Shown in pieces: positions 44,304 to 52,402 of a DNA stretch of 64,000 bases. Origin of the DNA: Thermoplasmata archaeon (GTDB lineage Archaea; Thermoplasmatota; Thermoplasmata; Lutacidiplasmatales; UBA184); the NCBI GenBank assembly GCA_021802125.1, contig JAKAAX010000001.1, positions 62,001 to 126,000 of the forward strand. The letters are read 5' to 3'. Within the stretch, counting starts at the first letter, position 1, and each line of letters starts with the position of its first letter. The notes beneath the pieces were generated by a model, which had not been told where the DNA came from, ran no database searches, and was given only the letters and a program-made list of their open reading frames with translations. Both the position numbers and the translations under genes were made by a program.

Positions 44304-47300
44304 TCAGGAACCTCCCGAGGGAGGAGCGGCCACGGAGGGCGGAGCGGAAGATCCGGGTTCTGGCGGGGGGGAGGAGGGCGAGGCGGACTCCGCCGCCTGC
44401 GCGACGGCCGAGCGCGACCCGCTCCCCCGGCGTCGGGAGGGCGCGGAGCGGCCGCTGCTGCCCGTGGGGGCCGAGGAGGAGGTGGCGAGCGGACCCGTGG
44501 CGGCCGCGCTCACGGCGCGCGCGAGGGACGCAGGGGATGCCGTGGAGGAGCCCGCGCTCGCGAACTCCCGGGGCCGCTCGGCCGCGATGAGCGACGGAGA
44601 GGCGGCGATCGCCTTGAGCTCCTTCTCGTCGACGTCCTTGATGTCGTCGAGCCGGATGGAGACGAGGCGGGACACCCCGTCACCGTGCATCGTGACGCCG
44701 AGGAGATGCTCGGCCCACTTCAGCGTGACCTTCCGCAGGGAGATCGCGACGAACTGGGCGCGGGTGCTGTTCCTGCGGACCATCCGCCCGATGTTCTCCG
44801 CGTTCACGCCGTCGAGGCTCATGTCGACCTCGTCGAGGACGTAGAGCGGCGACGGGTCGTAGTGCTGGAGCGAGAAGATGAAGGCCAGGGAGGCCAGGGA
44901 CTTCTCTCCACCGGAGAGCTGCTCCAGCCGCTGGACCTTCTTGCCGAGGGGCTTCGCGCGGATCAGGAGCCCGCCCGCGAGCGGGTCCTCCGGGCTCTCC
45001 AGGACGACCTCCCCTTCTCCTCCGCCGGAGAGCTCACGGTAGATCTCCTGGTAGCCCTTCGCGACGACCTCGACGACCTCCTGGAGCCGGTGGCGCTTCT
45101 TGTCGTTGAGCTCGTCGATGAGGTGGAGCAGGTCCTTCTTCTCGCCGTGCAGCCGGTCCATCTGGCCCTGGAAGTCGTCGAGCCGCTGCTTCTCGGCGTC
45201 GTACTGGTCGAGGGCCGCCGCGTTCACGGGCCCCAGGGCCGAGAGCTTCTCCTCGACGTCCTTGAGCCTCCTCTGGAGCTCGGCGGGCTGGAGCTTCTCG
45301 AGCTTCGCGTCCACGCTCCCCTCGTCCTGGGGGAGGTCCACGGAGGCCGCTTCCAGCCCCTGGAGCTCGGTGGTGGCGGTGGCGAGCTTGACCTCGACGT
45401 CGTGCGCCTGGTCGTTCTTCGAGGTGATGAGCGTGGAGTTCGACCCGAGCTTGCCGACGAGGTCGGTCAGCTCGGCCTGGACCCCGTTCCGCTTCTCGAC
45501 GAGCGCGCGGGAGGCCTTCGATTGCTTCTCGCCGACCGCCTTGAGGGTCTCGAGCCGCTCGAGGCCGTCCGCGTGGGACTTCTTTGTCGCCTTGAGCTCC
45601 TTCGTCAGGACCGGAAGTCGGGAGACGAGCTCGGAGAGCTCCTGCTCCTTCTCCGCGAGGGTCCCCTTGCTCCCCTTGACCGTCGAGTCGAGGCCGCTCA
45701 CCTGGGACTGGAGATCGACCAGCCGCTGGTTGTACCCCTCGCCCTTCTCGGTGAGCTCCTTCAGCCGGGAGGCGGCGTTCTGCGGGAGCGCCTGGAGGTA
45801 GGTCGCCTGGGCCTTCTCCCAGTCGGTCTTGAGCGTCTCCACCTCGGTCTGCAGGTCGGTGAGTAGCGTCTGGGCCTCCTCGACCTTCTTCGCGGTCGAA
45901 GCGCGGTGCTCGCGCGCTTCCTTGAGCCGCGTCTGGGCCGACTCCAGGGCCTCCTTGGCCTTCGCGAGCTCCTTCTCCAGCGTGGTGAGGGAGGTCTCGT
46001 GGGCGTCGGTCTCCGCGCTGTGCTTTCCGAGCTCTTCCGTGAGATCGCGGAGCCGCTGGATGGTGAGGTCGAGCTCCTTGCGGACCAGGTCAACTTCGGC
46101 GGACTTCTTGCGGAGGTCCTCGCCCTTCCGCCGGAGGTCGGCCTGGAGGCTGGTCCCCTTCCCCCGGTCGGCGCCGAGGAACCCGCCGGTCATCGCGCCC
46201 GCGGACTCGACGAGGTCGCCCTCGAGGGTGACCAGTCGGACGCCGCCCATCTGGGTCCGGGCCTGCGAGAGGTTGTCGAAGACGAGGGTCTCTCCGAAGA
46301 CGTACCAGAACGCGGGGGCGAGCGCGTCGTCGAACTTCACGAGGTCGATCGCGAACCCCTTGCACCCGGGGGCCTTCTGGACGACGAGGCTCTTCCCATG
46401 GGGCCGGCCCGGAACGATCTTGTTGAGCGGGAGGAACGTGGCCACGCCCTTCTTCTCGTTGCGGAGGATCTGGACGCACTTGGCGGCCACCTCGTCGCTC
46501 TCGACCACGAGGGCCTGGAAGCGGGTCCCGGCGGCGACGGTGAGCGCGGTCGCGTACTGCTGGTCGAAGGAGGCGAGCTCCTCCACCGTGCCGCGGATCC
46601 CGGACACCTTCCCGGTGTCCCGGAGGGAGAGCAGGTACTCGACGGCGGCGAACCGGGAGGCCGCTCCGGCACCCCGGTCGCGGACGAGGGCCTCGAGCGA
46701 GGCGTAGGCGCGGTGGAGCTCGACGAGCTCCTCCTGGAGCGTGGAGGAGCGTCCCCGCAGGTCCTTCTCCTTCTTCTGGAGCGTGGAGAGCTCGTCGTTC
46801 AGCTCCTGGGTGGAGCGCTCCGAGCCCTTCCGGGCCCCCACGATCCCCTTGGCCCGGAACTGCAGGTCCCGGACCTCGGTCTCCTTGAGCTTCGCGTCCT
46901 CCTCGGCGTTCGTTTCGTCATGTTCGGAGGTCGTGAGCTCGCCCTTGAGCGCCTCCAACCTCTGGACCGCTTCCTGCCAATCCGCCTGCTTGGCCTGCTG
47001 GCGGCGCTCGTTCTCCAGGACCGCCTTCCGGTACTGGGCCGCCTTGCCCTGGCTGACATCGGTGGCCCGGTGGGCCTCGAGCAGCGCCTTGCGATGAACT
47101 TCGAGCTCTCCCTGGAGCGCTTCCAGCTCCTTGTTCAGGCTCGCGAGCTGCTTCTCCTGTTGGGCGAGCTCCTTCCGCCGGCCCGCGAGCTCGCGCTCGA
47201 GCTCCTCCTTCCGGCCCTGGAGCGCTGAGAGCCCCTCTTCGGCCTTCTCCGCGGCCGCCTGGCGGCGTCCGACCTCGACCGCGAGCTCGTCGGTCTCCGC

Positions 47301-48200
47301 CTTGAGCTGGGCCGCCTCGGCCCCGCCCTGTTTCGCGATCTCCGCGTCGATCCCGTCGATCTCGGTCTGGAGGCGGTCGCGTTCCTGGGCGAGCTCCGTG
47401 CCGGCGGCGGAGAGCTTCCCGGCCTCCTGCTGGAGGTCCTCCAGCCGCTTCTGGAGCGAGGCGACCTCGCTGCGCGCCCGGGCGAGCGTCGCACGAGCGA
47501 GCTGCGCGGAGTACCTGCGCTTCTCGGTGTCCAGTTCCTTGAACTTGAGCGCGCCCTCGCGCTGGCCCTCGAGCTCCCCCAGGTGCCGCTGCACCTCGGT
47601 CAGGAGGGTCTGGAGCTGCCCCAGGTTCTGCTCGAGCCCCTCGCGCTTGTCGTCCGCGTGGGAGAGCTCCTCGTCGTACTGCGCGATGCCGGCGAGCTTC
47701 TCGACCTCGCCGCGTCGCTCGAGGGGGGACATCGCGACGATGCGGTTCACGTCGCCCTGCTGGACGATGTTCGACCCATCCCCGGAGAGCCGGGCGTGCG
47801 ACAGGAGGGCCTCGATCTCGGTCTGGGTGCTTCGGCGGTCGTTCACGTAGAAGTACGAGCTGTAGGGCGGGTCGCCCGGTGTGAGCTTGATGAAACGGGT
47901 GATCTCGACCGAGTCGGAGTCCACGGGAAGCGCCCGGTCCTGGTTGTCGAAGACGAGGGAGACTTCGCACTCGGTGGCGGCCTTCTTGCTCGCCCCGCCG
48001 TTGAAGAGCAGGTCGGACAGCCGGTCCGCCCGCAGGACCTTCGAACTGCGGGGTCCCAGGACGAACAGGATGGCGTCCGCGACGTTGGACTTGCCCATCC
48101 CGTTGGGCCCGGCCACCCCGGTGAACCCGGGGGTGAAGGGGATCTCGACGGTCCCGGCGAAGGACTTGAAGTTCCGCATCTTGAGGCGTGTGAGGTGCAT
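44304..48200 (-). CDS. smc: SMC chromosome-segregation ATPase
   Basis: A 1298-residue SMC. Walker A is GPNGMGKSN at 31-39, a long coiled coil leads to the hinge (about 510-650, with GIRGTVEELASFDQQYATAL and LVVESDEVAAKCVQIL), a second coiled coil returns, and the C-terminal head has LSGGEKSLASLAFIF and YVLDEVDMSLDGVNAENIG. After the head (about residue 1197) there is an additional Ser/Ala/Pro-rich tail of about 100 residues that ordinary SMC proteins lack. It heads the smc-scpA-scpB operon. A/T-rich boxes at 48258-48265 and 48304-48312 are candidate promoters. Confidence 0.95.
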   Translation of the reverse strand: MHLTRLKMRNFKSFAGTVEIPFTPGFTGVAGPNGMGKSNVADAILFVLGPRSSKVLRADRLSDLLFNGGASKKAATECEVSLVFDNQDRALPVDSDSVEITRFIKLTPGDPPYSSYFYVNDRRSTQTEIEALLSHARLSGDGSNIVQQGDVNRIVAMSPLERRGEVEKLAGIAQYDEELSHADDKREGLEQNLGQLQTLLTEVQRHLGELEGQREGALKFKELDTEKRRYSAQLARATLARARSEVASLQKRLEDLQQEAGKLSAAGTELAQERDRLQTEIDGIDAEIAKQGGAEAAQLKAETDELAVEVGRRQAAAEKAEEGLSALQGRKEELERELAGRRKELAQQEKQLASLNKELEALQGELEVHRKALLEAHRATDVSQGKAAQYRKAVLENERRQQAKQADWQEAVQRLEALKGELTTSEHDETNAEEDAKLKETEVRDLQFRAKGIVGARKGSERSTQELNDELSTLQKKEKDLRGRSSTLQEELVELHRAYASLEALVRDRGAGAASRFAAVEYLLSLRDTGKVSGIRGTVEELASFDQQYATALTVAAGTRFQALVVESDEVAAKCVQILRNEKKGVATFLPLNKIVPGRPHGKSLVVQKAPGCKGFAIDLVKFDDALAPAFWYVFGETLVFDNLSQARTQMGGVRLVTLEGDLVESAGAMTGGFLGADRGKGTSLQADLRRKGEDLRKKSAEVDLVRKELDLTIQRLRDLTEELGKHSAETDAHETSLTTLEKELAKAKEALESAQTRLKEAREHRASTAKKVEEAQTLLTDLQTEVETLKTDWEKAQATYLQALPQNAASRLKELTEKGEGYNQRLVDLQSQVSGLDSTVKGSKGTLAEKEQELSELVSRLPVLTKELKATKKSHADGLERLETLKAVGEKQSKASRALVEKRNGVQAELTDLVGKLGSNSTLITSKNDQAHDVEVKLATATTELQGLEAASVDLPQDEGSVDAKLEKLQPAELQRRLKDVEEKLSALGPVNAAALDQYDAEKQRLDDFQGQMDRLHGEKKDLLHLIDELNDKKRHRLQEVVEVVAKGYQEIYRELSGGGEGEVVLESPEDPLAGGLLIRAKPLGKKVQRLEQLSGGEKSLASLAFIFSLQHYDPSPLYVLDEVDMSLDGVNAENIGRMVRRNSTRAQFVAISLRKVTLKWAEHLLGVTMHGDGVSRLVSIRLDDIKDVDEKELKAIAASPSLIAAERPREFASAGSSTASPASLARAVSAAATGPLATSSSAPTGSSGRSAPSRRRGSGSRSAVAQAAESASPSSPPPEPGSSAPPSVAAPPSGGS

Positions 48201-48434
48201 CGGGTTCCCTCTCTCTTCGGACGAGCCTCTGTCAGGCTTCTGTCGCCGGAACGGACCCTATTTGTCCGACGTACGTCAGCCCAGGACACCTACCTCGGAA
48301 GCTGTATTTAAGCGCACCTCTGGAGAAGGAGACATTCGTCGCCCTCGACGCCGGTAACCGGTGCGCCGCCCCCGGGCCGGGCTCTCCCTCCCCGCTTCTC
48401 CCCCTGTTCCTCGTCGTCTAGCACATGGGTAGGT

Positions 48435-48565
48435 GGGAAGGGTTTGGGGCGGACCACCAGGGGCCTCCAGAGGCGGCCTGGAGTGGCTGCGACCCTCTGG
48501 CTGAGATCCAGACCCTGGCGGACGGGTCCCGCGGACCGCCCTACGTCGGTGTTCGTGCCCTTCCC
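48435..48565. ncRNA. Candidate structured RNA with a closed multi-helix fold
   Basis: GGGAAGGG (48435-48442) pairs with CCCTTCCC (48558-48565); inside it GGGGCGG (48446-48452) pairs with CCGCCCT (48536-48542). The enclosed bases form three arms: CCAC-CAGG with CCTG-GA-GTGG (48454-48486, GA bulge), TCTGG-CTGAGAT-CCAGA (48496-48512), and a short CGG/CCG hairpin near 48523-48531. The nested arrangement looks like an RNA, but high G+C makes chance pairing likely, the strand is uncertain and the function is unknown. Confidence 0.3.
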
Positions 48566-48849
48566 GTCCCAAAGGGGGCTAAGCACGCATCTCTGGCCCT
48601 CGATCTTCGAGCTCCGGACGGAGACCAGGGACCATGACCTCCCGATCGGACCCTTTCCGGAGCGCGCTCCCCCTGCCCCGTGGTTCAGCGAGGCCTGGCC
48701 CAGGGCCCGCCGACCCTCGTGCCGGGGGTGAGAGGAGACGTGGGATTCTCGGAGATCCCCCGCACCTGGAGCGACTTCGGATGGGGGGAAAAAGCGCGTG
48801 ACGCGTGGCAAAACCCCTATCTATCCCCCCTTGATACGACATCGCAAGC

Positions 48850-48865
48850 CTCGGTTCGAACCGAG
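48850..48865. promoter_or_regulatory. Perfect 16-bp palindrome before the surface-protein gene
   Basis: CTCGGTTCGAACCGAG is fully self-complementary and ends 17 bp before the ATG at 48883, a position suitable for a repressor site. No adjacent regulator is known to bind it. Confidence 0.45.
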
Positions 48866-48882
48866 CTGAGGTCGCTCTCAAA

Positions 48883-50937
48883 ATGGACTCGAACCGTGCC
48901 TTGACCCTGCTGGGCGCGGTCCTGCTGGTCGCGCTGCTCACACTTTCGGTCCCGTCACTGGTCGGGCAGGCCTCCCGCGACCCGGGCGCGCCCCATGCGC
49001 TATCGGGTTCCCCGACCGCTGCTGCCGCCGGGATGCCGGGCGCGGGAGCCGCTCCCGCCTCGCCCAGGATCGTTCATGCCCCCGCCCATATCGGGGTCTA
49101 CACGACGCCCCACACCTGCGGGACGATCACCTACAACGCCTCCATCTACGCCTACGGAGCGGTCATCACCGCCTCGACGGGCGCCTGGCCGGTGTCGGCC
49201 GCGCCTTGCACCGGCTGGACCACCACCAGCCTGTTGGGTTACGGCGGCGTCGCCATCCACGCGGGGGTCGCCTACGTCAACAGCACGTGGGGGAACATCA
49301 GCGCGGTCTTCACCGGACCGATGCGCGTGGTCAACATCACGACGAACCCCGCGAACTGCGGGAGCATCACGCTCAACACCACGACCGCGGTCAACGGGCA
49401 GAACATCACCACCTCCCCCGGACAGTTCCAGGTGAAGGCCACCCCGTGCACCGGGTACTTCGTCTCCTCTCTCACCGGCAGCGGCCAGGTCACCATCACC
49501 GGCGTGCTCGCGAACGTGAACGGCGACGGCGGGATCGCCGCCGTCTTCCAGCCCCGGAGCGTGAACGTGACCGTGGACTCGACCCCCGCGGGCTGCGGAG
49601 GGGCGACCATCGGTGGGGTGAGCATCCCCTCGGGCCAGACCAAGCTCCTCATCGCGGGCATGTACTCCTACGTGACGTGGGGTTGTACCGGGTACAACCT
49701 GAGCTTCGTGAGCGGCGCCCCGAGCGGGATCATCTCGGTCAGCCCGAACACCTACCCCTCCACCGGGAACGTGACCGTCCTCGGGGACGGGTTCTTCAAT
49801 CTCACGTTCAAGGTCCAGGTGTACTACCTCACGTTCATCACCCAGCCTGGGAACGGGGGGACGATCACCTTCGAGGGCACGACCTACCGCAACGGCACGA
49901 CCATCCAGGTCCCCTACGGGACCGTGTCCACGGTCGCCGCGGTCCCGCTGCAGTACTACCAGCCCAGCGGGGTGCCGTTCGTCCTCACCGGGGGGGTCCA
50001 GTGGGCCATCCCCCAGCAGACCGTGTTCATCAACGGCAGCGGTGACCTGATCGCGCAGTTCCTCCCCGTGTACTACAGCGTCGTCTTCACCACGAACCAG
50101 AACCCCTGCGCGCTCTCCTCCGTCGAGTTCAACGCCAGCACGTTCCCCCTCATCGACAGCCACGGGGCGCGGGTGAAGCACGGCATCTACGTCGTGAGCA
50201 ACCCCGGCTGCAGCGGGTTCACCTTCGACAACTACGGCGGCAGCGGCAACATCGCCGTCACCCGCTACTCCGGCGTCGTGTGGGTGAACGGCAGCGGCAC
50301 GGTCATCGTGAACTTCTCCCCTGACTGGCTCGTGGTGAGCGGGTACGTCGAGGCGTGGGGGGCGAGGACGGCCATCCAGGGCGCGGACGTCGCGGTCTTC
50401 TACGGCGGGACCCTCCTCAACGAGACCGGGCCCACCGGACCGAACGGCGCCTGGACCGTGCTCCTGGTCTTCGGGGAGTACCAGGTGAACGCGACGGCGC
50501 CCCTCTTCACCACCTCTCCGCAACAGAGCCTCTACGTGAACGGGACCCCGACCGGGGTCGCGGGTTTCGTCGTCTGGCTCAACACCACCTTGGGCCTTCC
50601 GTCGAGCGGGACCGGGGTCGTCGGCTTCGTGTCGACCTACCCGGGCATCCTCGCCCCGATCGGCATCGTGGTGGTCGCCGTCGGCGTCGTCCTCTACCTC
50701 CAGATGCAGCGCAAGTGGAGCCGGCGCGCCCCTCCGGGGCCCGGTGGCCCACCGCCCCAGCCGGCCCCCGGACCCGGCTCCCCGTCCATCGCACCCGGCC
50801 CTCCGGGCCCTGTCGCCCAGCTACCGCCCTACGGCGGTCCCCCACGGGCCGGTCCCCCGCGGCCCTACGCCCTGCCGCCGGGCCGCCCCGGGGCCCCACC
50901 GCCCTCCGGTCCCTACGGGCGCCCCCCGGGTCGCTGA
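48883..50937 (+). CDS. Secreted repeat protein anchored by a C-terminal helix
   Basis: A 684-residue protein with a signal peptide (LTLLGAVLLVALLTLSVPSL), a Gly/Ala/Pro-rich linker, and several repeats of about 80 residues of the InlB/flagellar-like beta-repeat type; many blocks contain GxITxNxxxxxxG and cysteine pairs spaced about 30 apart (HTCGTITYNASIY, NCGSITLNTT, GCGGATIGGVSI), which likely form disulfides. A later domain resembles a carboxypeptidase-like beta-sandwich (VSGYVEAWGARTAIQGADVAVF). A membrane helix (ILAPIGIVVVAVGVVLYLQM) and an 80-residue cytoplasmic Pro/Gly/Tyr-rich tail follow. No enzymatic domain; adhesion or cell-surface structure is inferred. Confidence 0.8.
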   Translation: MDSNRALTLLGAVLLVALLTLSVPSLVGQASRDPGAPHALSGSPTAAAAGMPGAGAAPASPRIVHAPAHIGVYTTPHTCGTITYNASIYAYGAVITASTGAWPVSAAPCTGWTTTSLLGYGGVAIHAGVAYVNSTWGNISAVFTGPMRVVNITTNPANCGSITLNTTTAVNGQNITTSPGQFQVKATPCTGYFVSSLTGSGQVTITGVLANVNGDGGIAAVFQPRSVNVTVDSTPAGCGGATIGGVSIPSGQTKLLIAGMYSYVTWGCTGYNLSFVSGAPSGIISVSPNTYPSTGNVTVLGDGFFNLTFKVQVYYLTFITQPGNGGTITFEGTTYRNGTTIQVPYGTVSTVAAVPLQYYQPSGVPFVLTGGVQWAIPQQTVFINGSGDLIAQFLPVYYSVVFTTNQNPCALSSVEFNASTFPLIDSHGARVKHGIYVVSNPGCSGFTFDNYGGSGNIAVTRYSGVVWVNGSGTVIVNFSPDWLVVSGYVEAWGARTAIQGADVAVFYGGTLLNETGPTGPNGAWTVLLVFGEYQVNATAPLFTTSPQQSLYVNGTPTGVAGFVVWLNTTLGLPSSGTGVVGFVSTYPGILAPIGIVVVAVGVVLYLQMQRKWSRRAPPGPGGPPPQPAPGPGSPSIAPGPPGPVAQLPPYGGPPRAGPPRPYALPPGRPGAPPPSGPYGRPPGR

Positions 50938-50944
50938 ACCGCGA

Positions 50945-51601
50945 TCAGGACGGGCGGCGCCAGGAGTCGCCCCTCAGGAACCGCCGGTCCTCCTTCCTGC
51001 CGGCGAGGATGCCGTCCCCCCGGGAGCGAAGCCTCTGACCGAACCTCACGAGGTCCTCCGAGGCGACGGAGTTGAGCTCGCACAGGTCGTCCAGAACGGC
51101 CGAGACCGCCCGGGCGTCCCGGCGGACGAGCGCGTCCGCGGAGAGCCGGAGGTTCTGGAACTTCTCTCCGAGCTCGTTCAGCCGGGCTCGGATCCTGCGA
51201 GGCTCTTCGCCCCCCGCGAGGAACAGGGGATGGCGCGCCAGGGAGCGCAGTCCGCTCCCGAGCTCCCCCTGACGCTCGAGCAGGGCGTGCATCGTCCTCC
51301 GCACCGCCGCGAGCTCCTCGGTCGGGGGCCGGGGGGTTCCCCCGGACGGGACCGGTGCGAGGGAAGCTTGGACGGAGCGACGAGGATGTCCAGAGGCCAC
51401 GGTTTCCTGCGCGTCTGTCCCCTCCCCGGGCTCGGAGGTCGGCTCGGAGGAGGAGCCCTGCGCGAGGCGGAGCCGTTCGTAGAGGTTCCGGTAGGACTGG
51501 GCGAGGAAGGAGTGCTCCTCCGACAGCTGGGAGACCCGGTTCCCAAGGGCCCGGAGGTCCTCCCCGTTCTCTCGGAAGTCCTCGCGACCTACCGCCGACA
51601 A
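50945..51601 (-). CDS. Predicted coiled-coil protein of unknown function
   Basis: A 218-residue hydrophilic protein with heptad-like segments at about 12-45 (LRALGNRVSQLSEEHSFLAQ) and 95-175, separated by a Ser/Pro/Glu-rich linker. No domain is recognised. The start is TTG at 51601, supported by GGGAGGGG directly upstream and a TTTACGTAT element at 51629-51637, about 30 nt before it. Same strand as, and 45 bp downstream of, lipB. Composition and codon use look like a genuine gene, but the start is uncertain. Confidence 0.65.
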   Translation of the reverse strand: MSAVGREDFRENGEDLRALGNRVSQLSEEHSFLAQSYRNLYERLRLAQGSSSEPTSEPGEGTDAQETVASGHPRRSVQASLAPVPSGGTPRPPTEELAAVRRTMHALLERQGELGSGLRSLARHPLFLAGGEEPRRIRARLNELGEKFQNLRLSADALVRRDARAVSAVLDDLCELNSVASEDLVRFGQRLRSRGDGILAGRKEDRRFLRGDSWRRPS

Positions 51602-51646
51602 CCCCTCCCCCCCCCAGGGGTGTTCGAGAATACGTAAAGGAGGTCT

Positions 51647-52402
51647 TTAGGCGCTTTCGGTCGGAGGAACGGCGGACGGGCAGGCGGCGGCGGGGGCCCG
51701 AAGATGGGCGGGGTTGGCCTCCGCCCCGAAGATTTCGCTCCACGCCTGCACGAGGAAGGGGGTCACCTCTCCCAGGGCGACGGCCCTTCCCGTCTCCCGC
51801 TCCACGGACGTCATGATCCGCCCTTCGAACCCGCACGGCCGGAAGCGCTCGAAGGCCCTGAGGTCGGTGGAGACGTTGAGCGCGAAGCCGTGGAAGCTCA
51901 CCCACTCCTCGATCGCGACGCCCACGGAGGCGATCTTCCGCTCCCCGTCGACCCAGACCCCGCGCTTGCCGGGGACCCTGGAGGCCTCGATGCCGAAGGG
52001 CTGGAGGGAACGCACGACGAGCTCCTCCACCTGGTGGACGAACCGACGCACGTCCTTCCCCCGCGGGAGAAGGTCGACGATGGGGTACCCGACGAGCTGG
52101 CCCGGACCGTGGTAGGTGCTCTTGCCTCCCCGCTCGACCTGGTGGACCGGAAGGTCCGCCGGGAGCACGTCCCCGTCCGCGCCCTGGACGCCCACCGTGA
52201 TCACCGGGTCGTGCTCGACCAGGAGCAGGGTGTCCCCGATCCTGCCGGCCTTGCGCTCCCGACGGAGCTCGCGCATGAGCTCCAGGACCGGCAGGTAGGG
52301 GCGGTGGCCCAGGTCCCGGACCGCGGGCGGAGGTGGTGCGAGAACCGTGAGCGTGGGCAGGCAGCGAGAAGGAGGGGGCGCCGAGGGCAGCTCACCGGGC
52401 AT
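51647..52402 (-). CDS. lipB: Lipoyl(octanoyl) transferase
   Basis: The 251-residue protein transfers octanoyl/lipoyl groups from acyl carrier to the E2 and E1-linked lipoyl domains. It has GDTLLLVEHDPVITVG, ERGGKSTYHGPGQLVGYPI with the conserved RGGxxTxHGPGQ motif, the catalytic Lys/Cys region VPGKRGVWVDGERKIASVGV and FRPCGFEGRIMTS with the active-site cysteine. An extra 25-residue Pro-rich N-terminus precedes the fold. It overlaps lpd by 11 bases and ends the 2-oxoacid dehydrogenase operon, matching its role in charging that complex. Confidence 0.92.
   Translation of the reverse strand: MPGELPSAPPPSRCLPTLTVLAPPPPAVRDLGHRPYLPVLELMRELRRERKAGRIGDTLLLVEHDPVITVGVQGADGDVLPADLPVHQVERGGKSTYHGPGQLVGYPIVDLLPRGKDVRRFVHQVEELVVRSLQPFGIEASRVPGKRGVWVDGERKIASVGVAIEEWVSFHGFALNVSTDLRAFERFRPCGFEGRIMTSVERETGRAVALGEVTPFLVQAWSEIFGAEANPAHLRAPAAACPSAVPPTESA

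Larger units (their letters stand above)
48201..48882. other. 680-bp gap between smc and the surface-protein gene
   Basis: No convincing protein frame occurs. It contains two A/T-rich elements near 48258 and 48304 that may serve smc, the folded region at 48435-48565, and the 16-bp palindrome at 48850. I searched by eye for the conserved RNase P (GAGGAAAG) and SRP (GGAAGGGAGCAGC) blocks and saw neither. Confidence 0.6.

Noticed and set aside
48308..48811. Minus-strand frame in the smc upstream gap
   Set aside because: Composition is unlike a protein; a candidate structured RNA and promoters occupy this space instead.
48850..48865. TTCGAAC loop resembling a tRNA T-arm
   Set aside because: The loop has six rather than seven bases and no cloverleaf can be drawn around it; reported as a palindrome instead.
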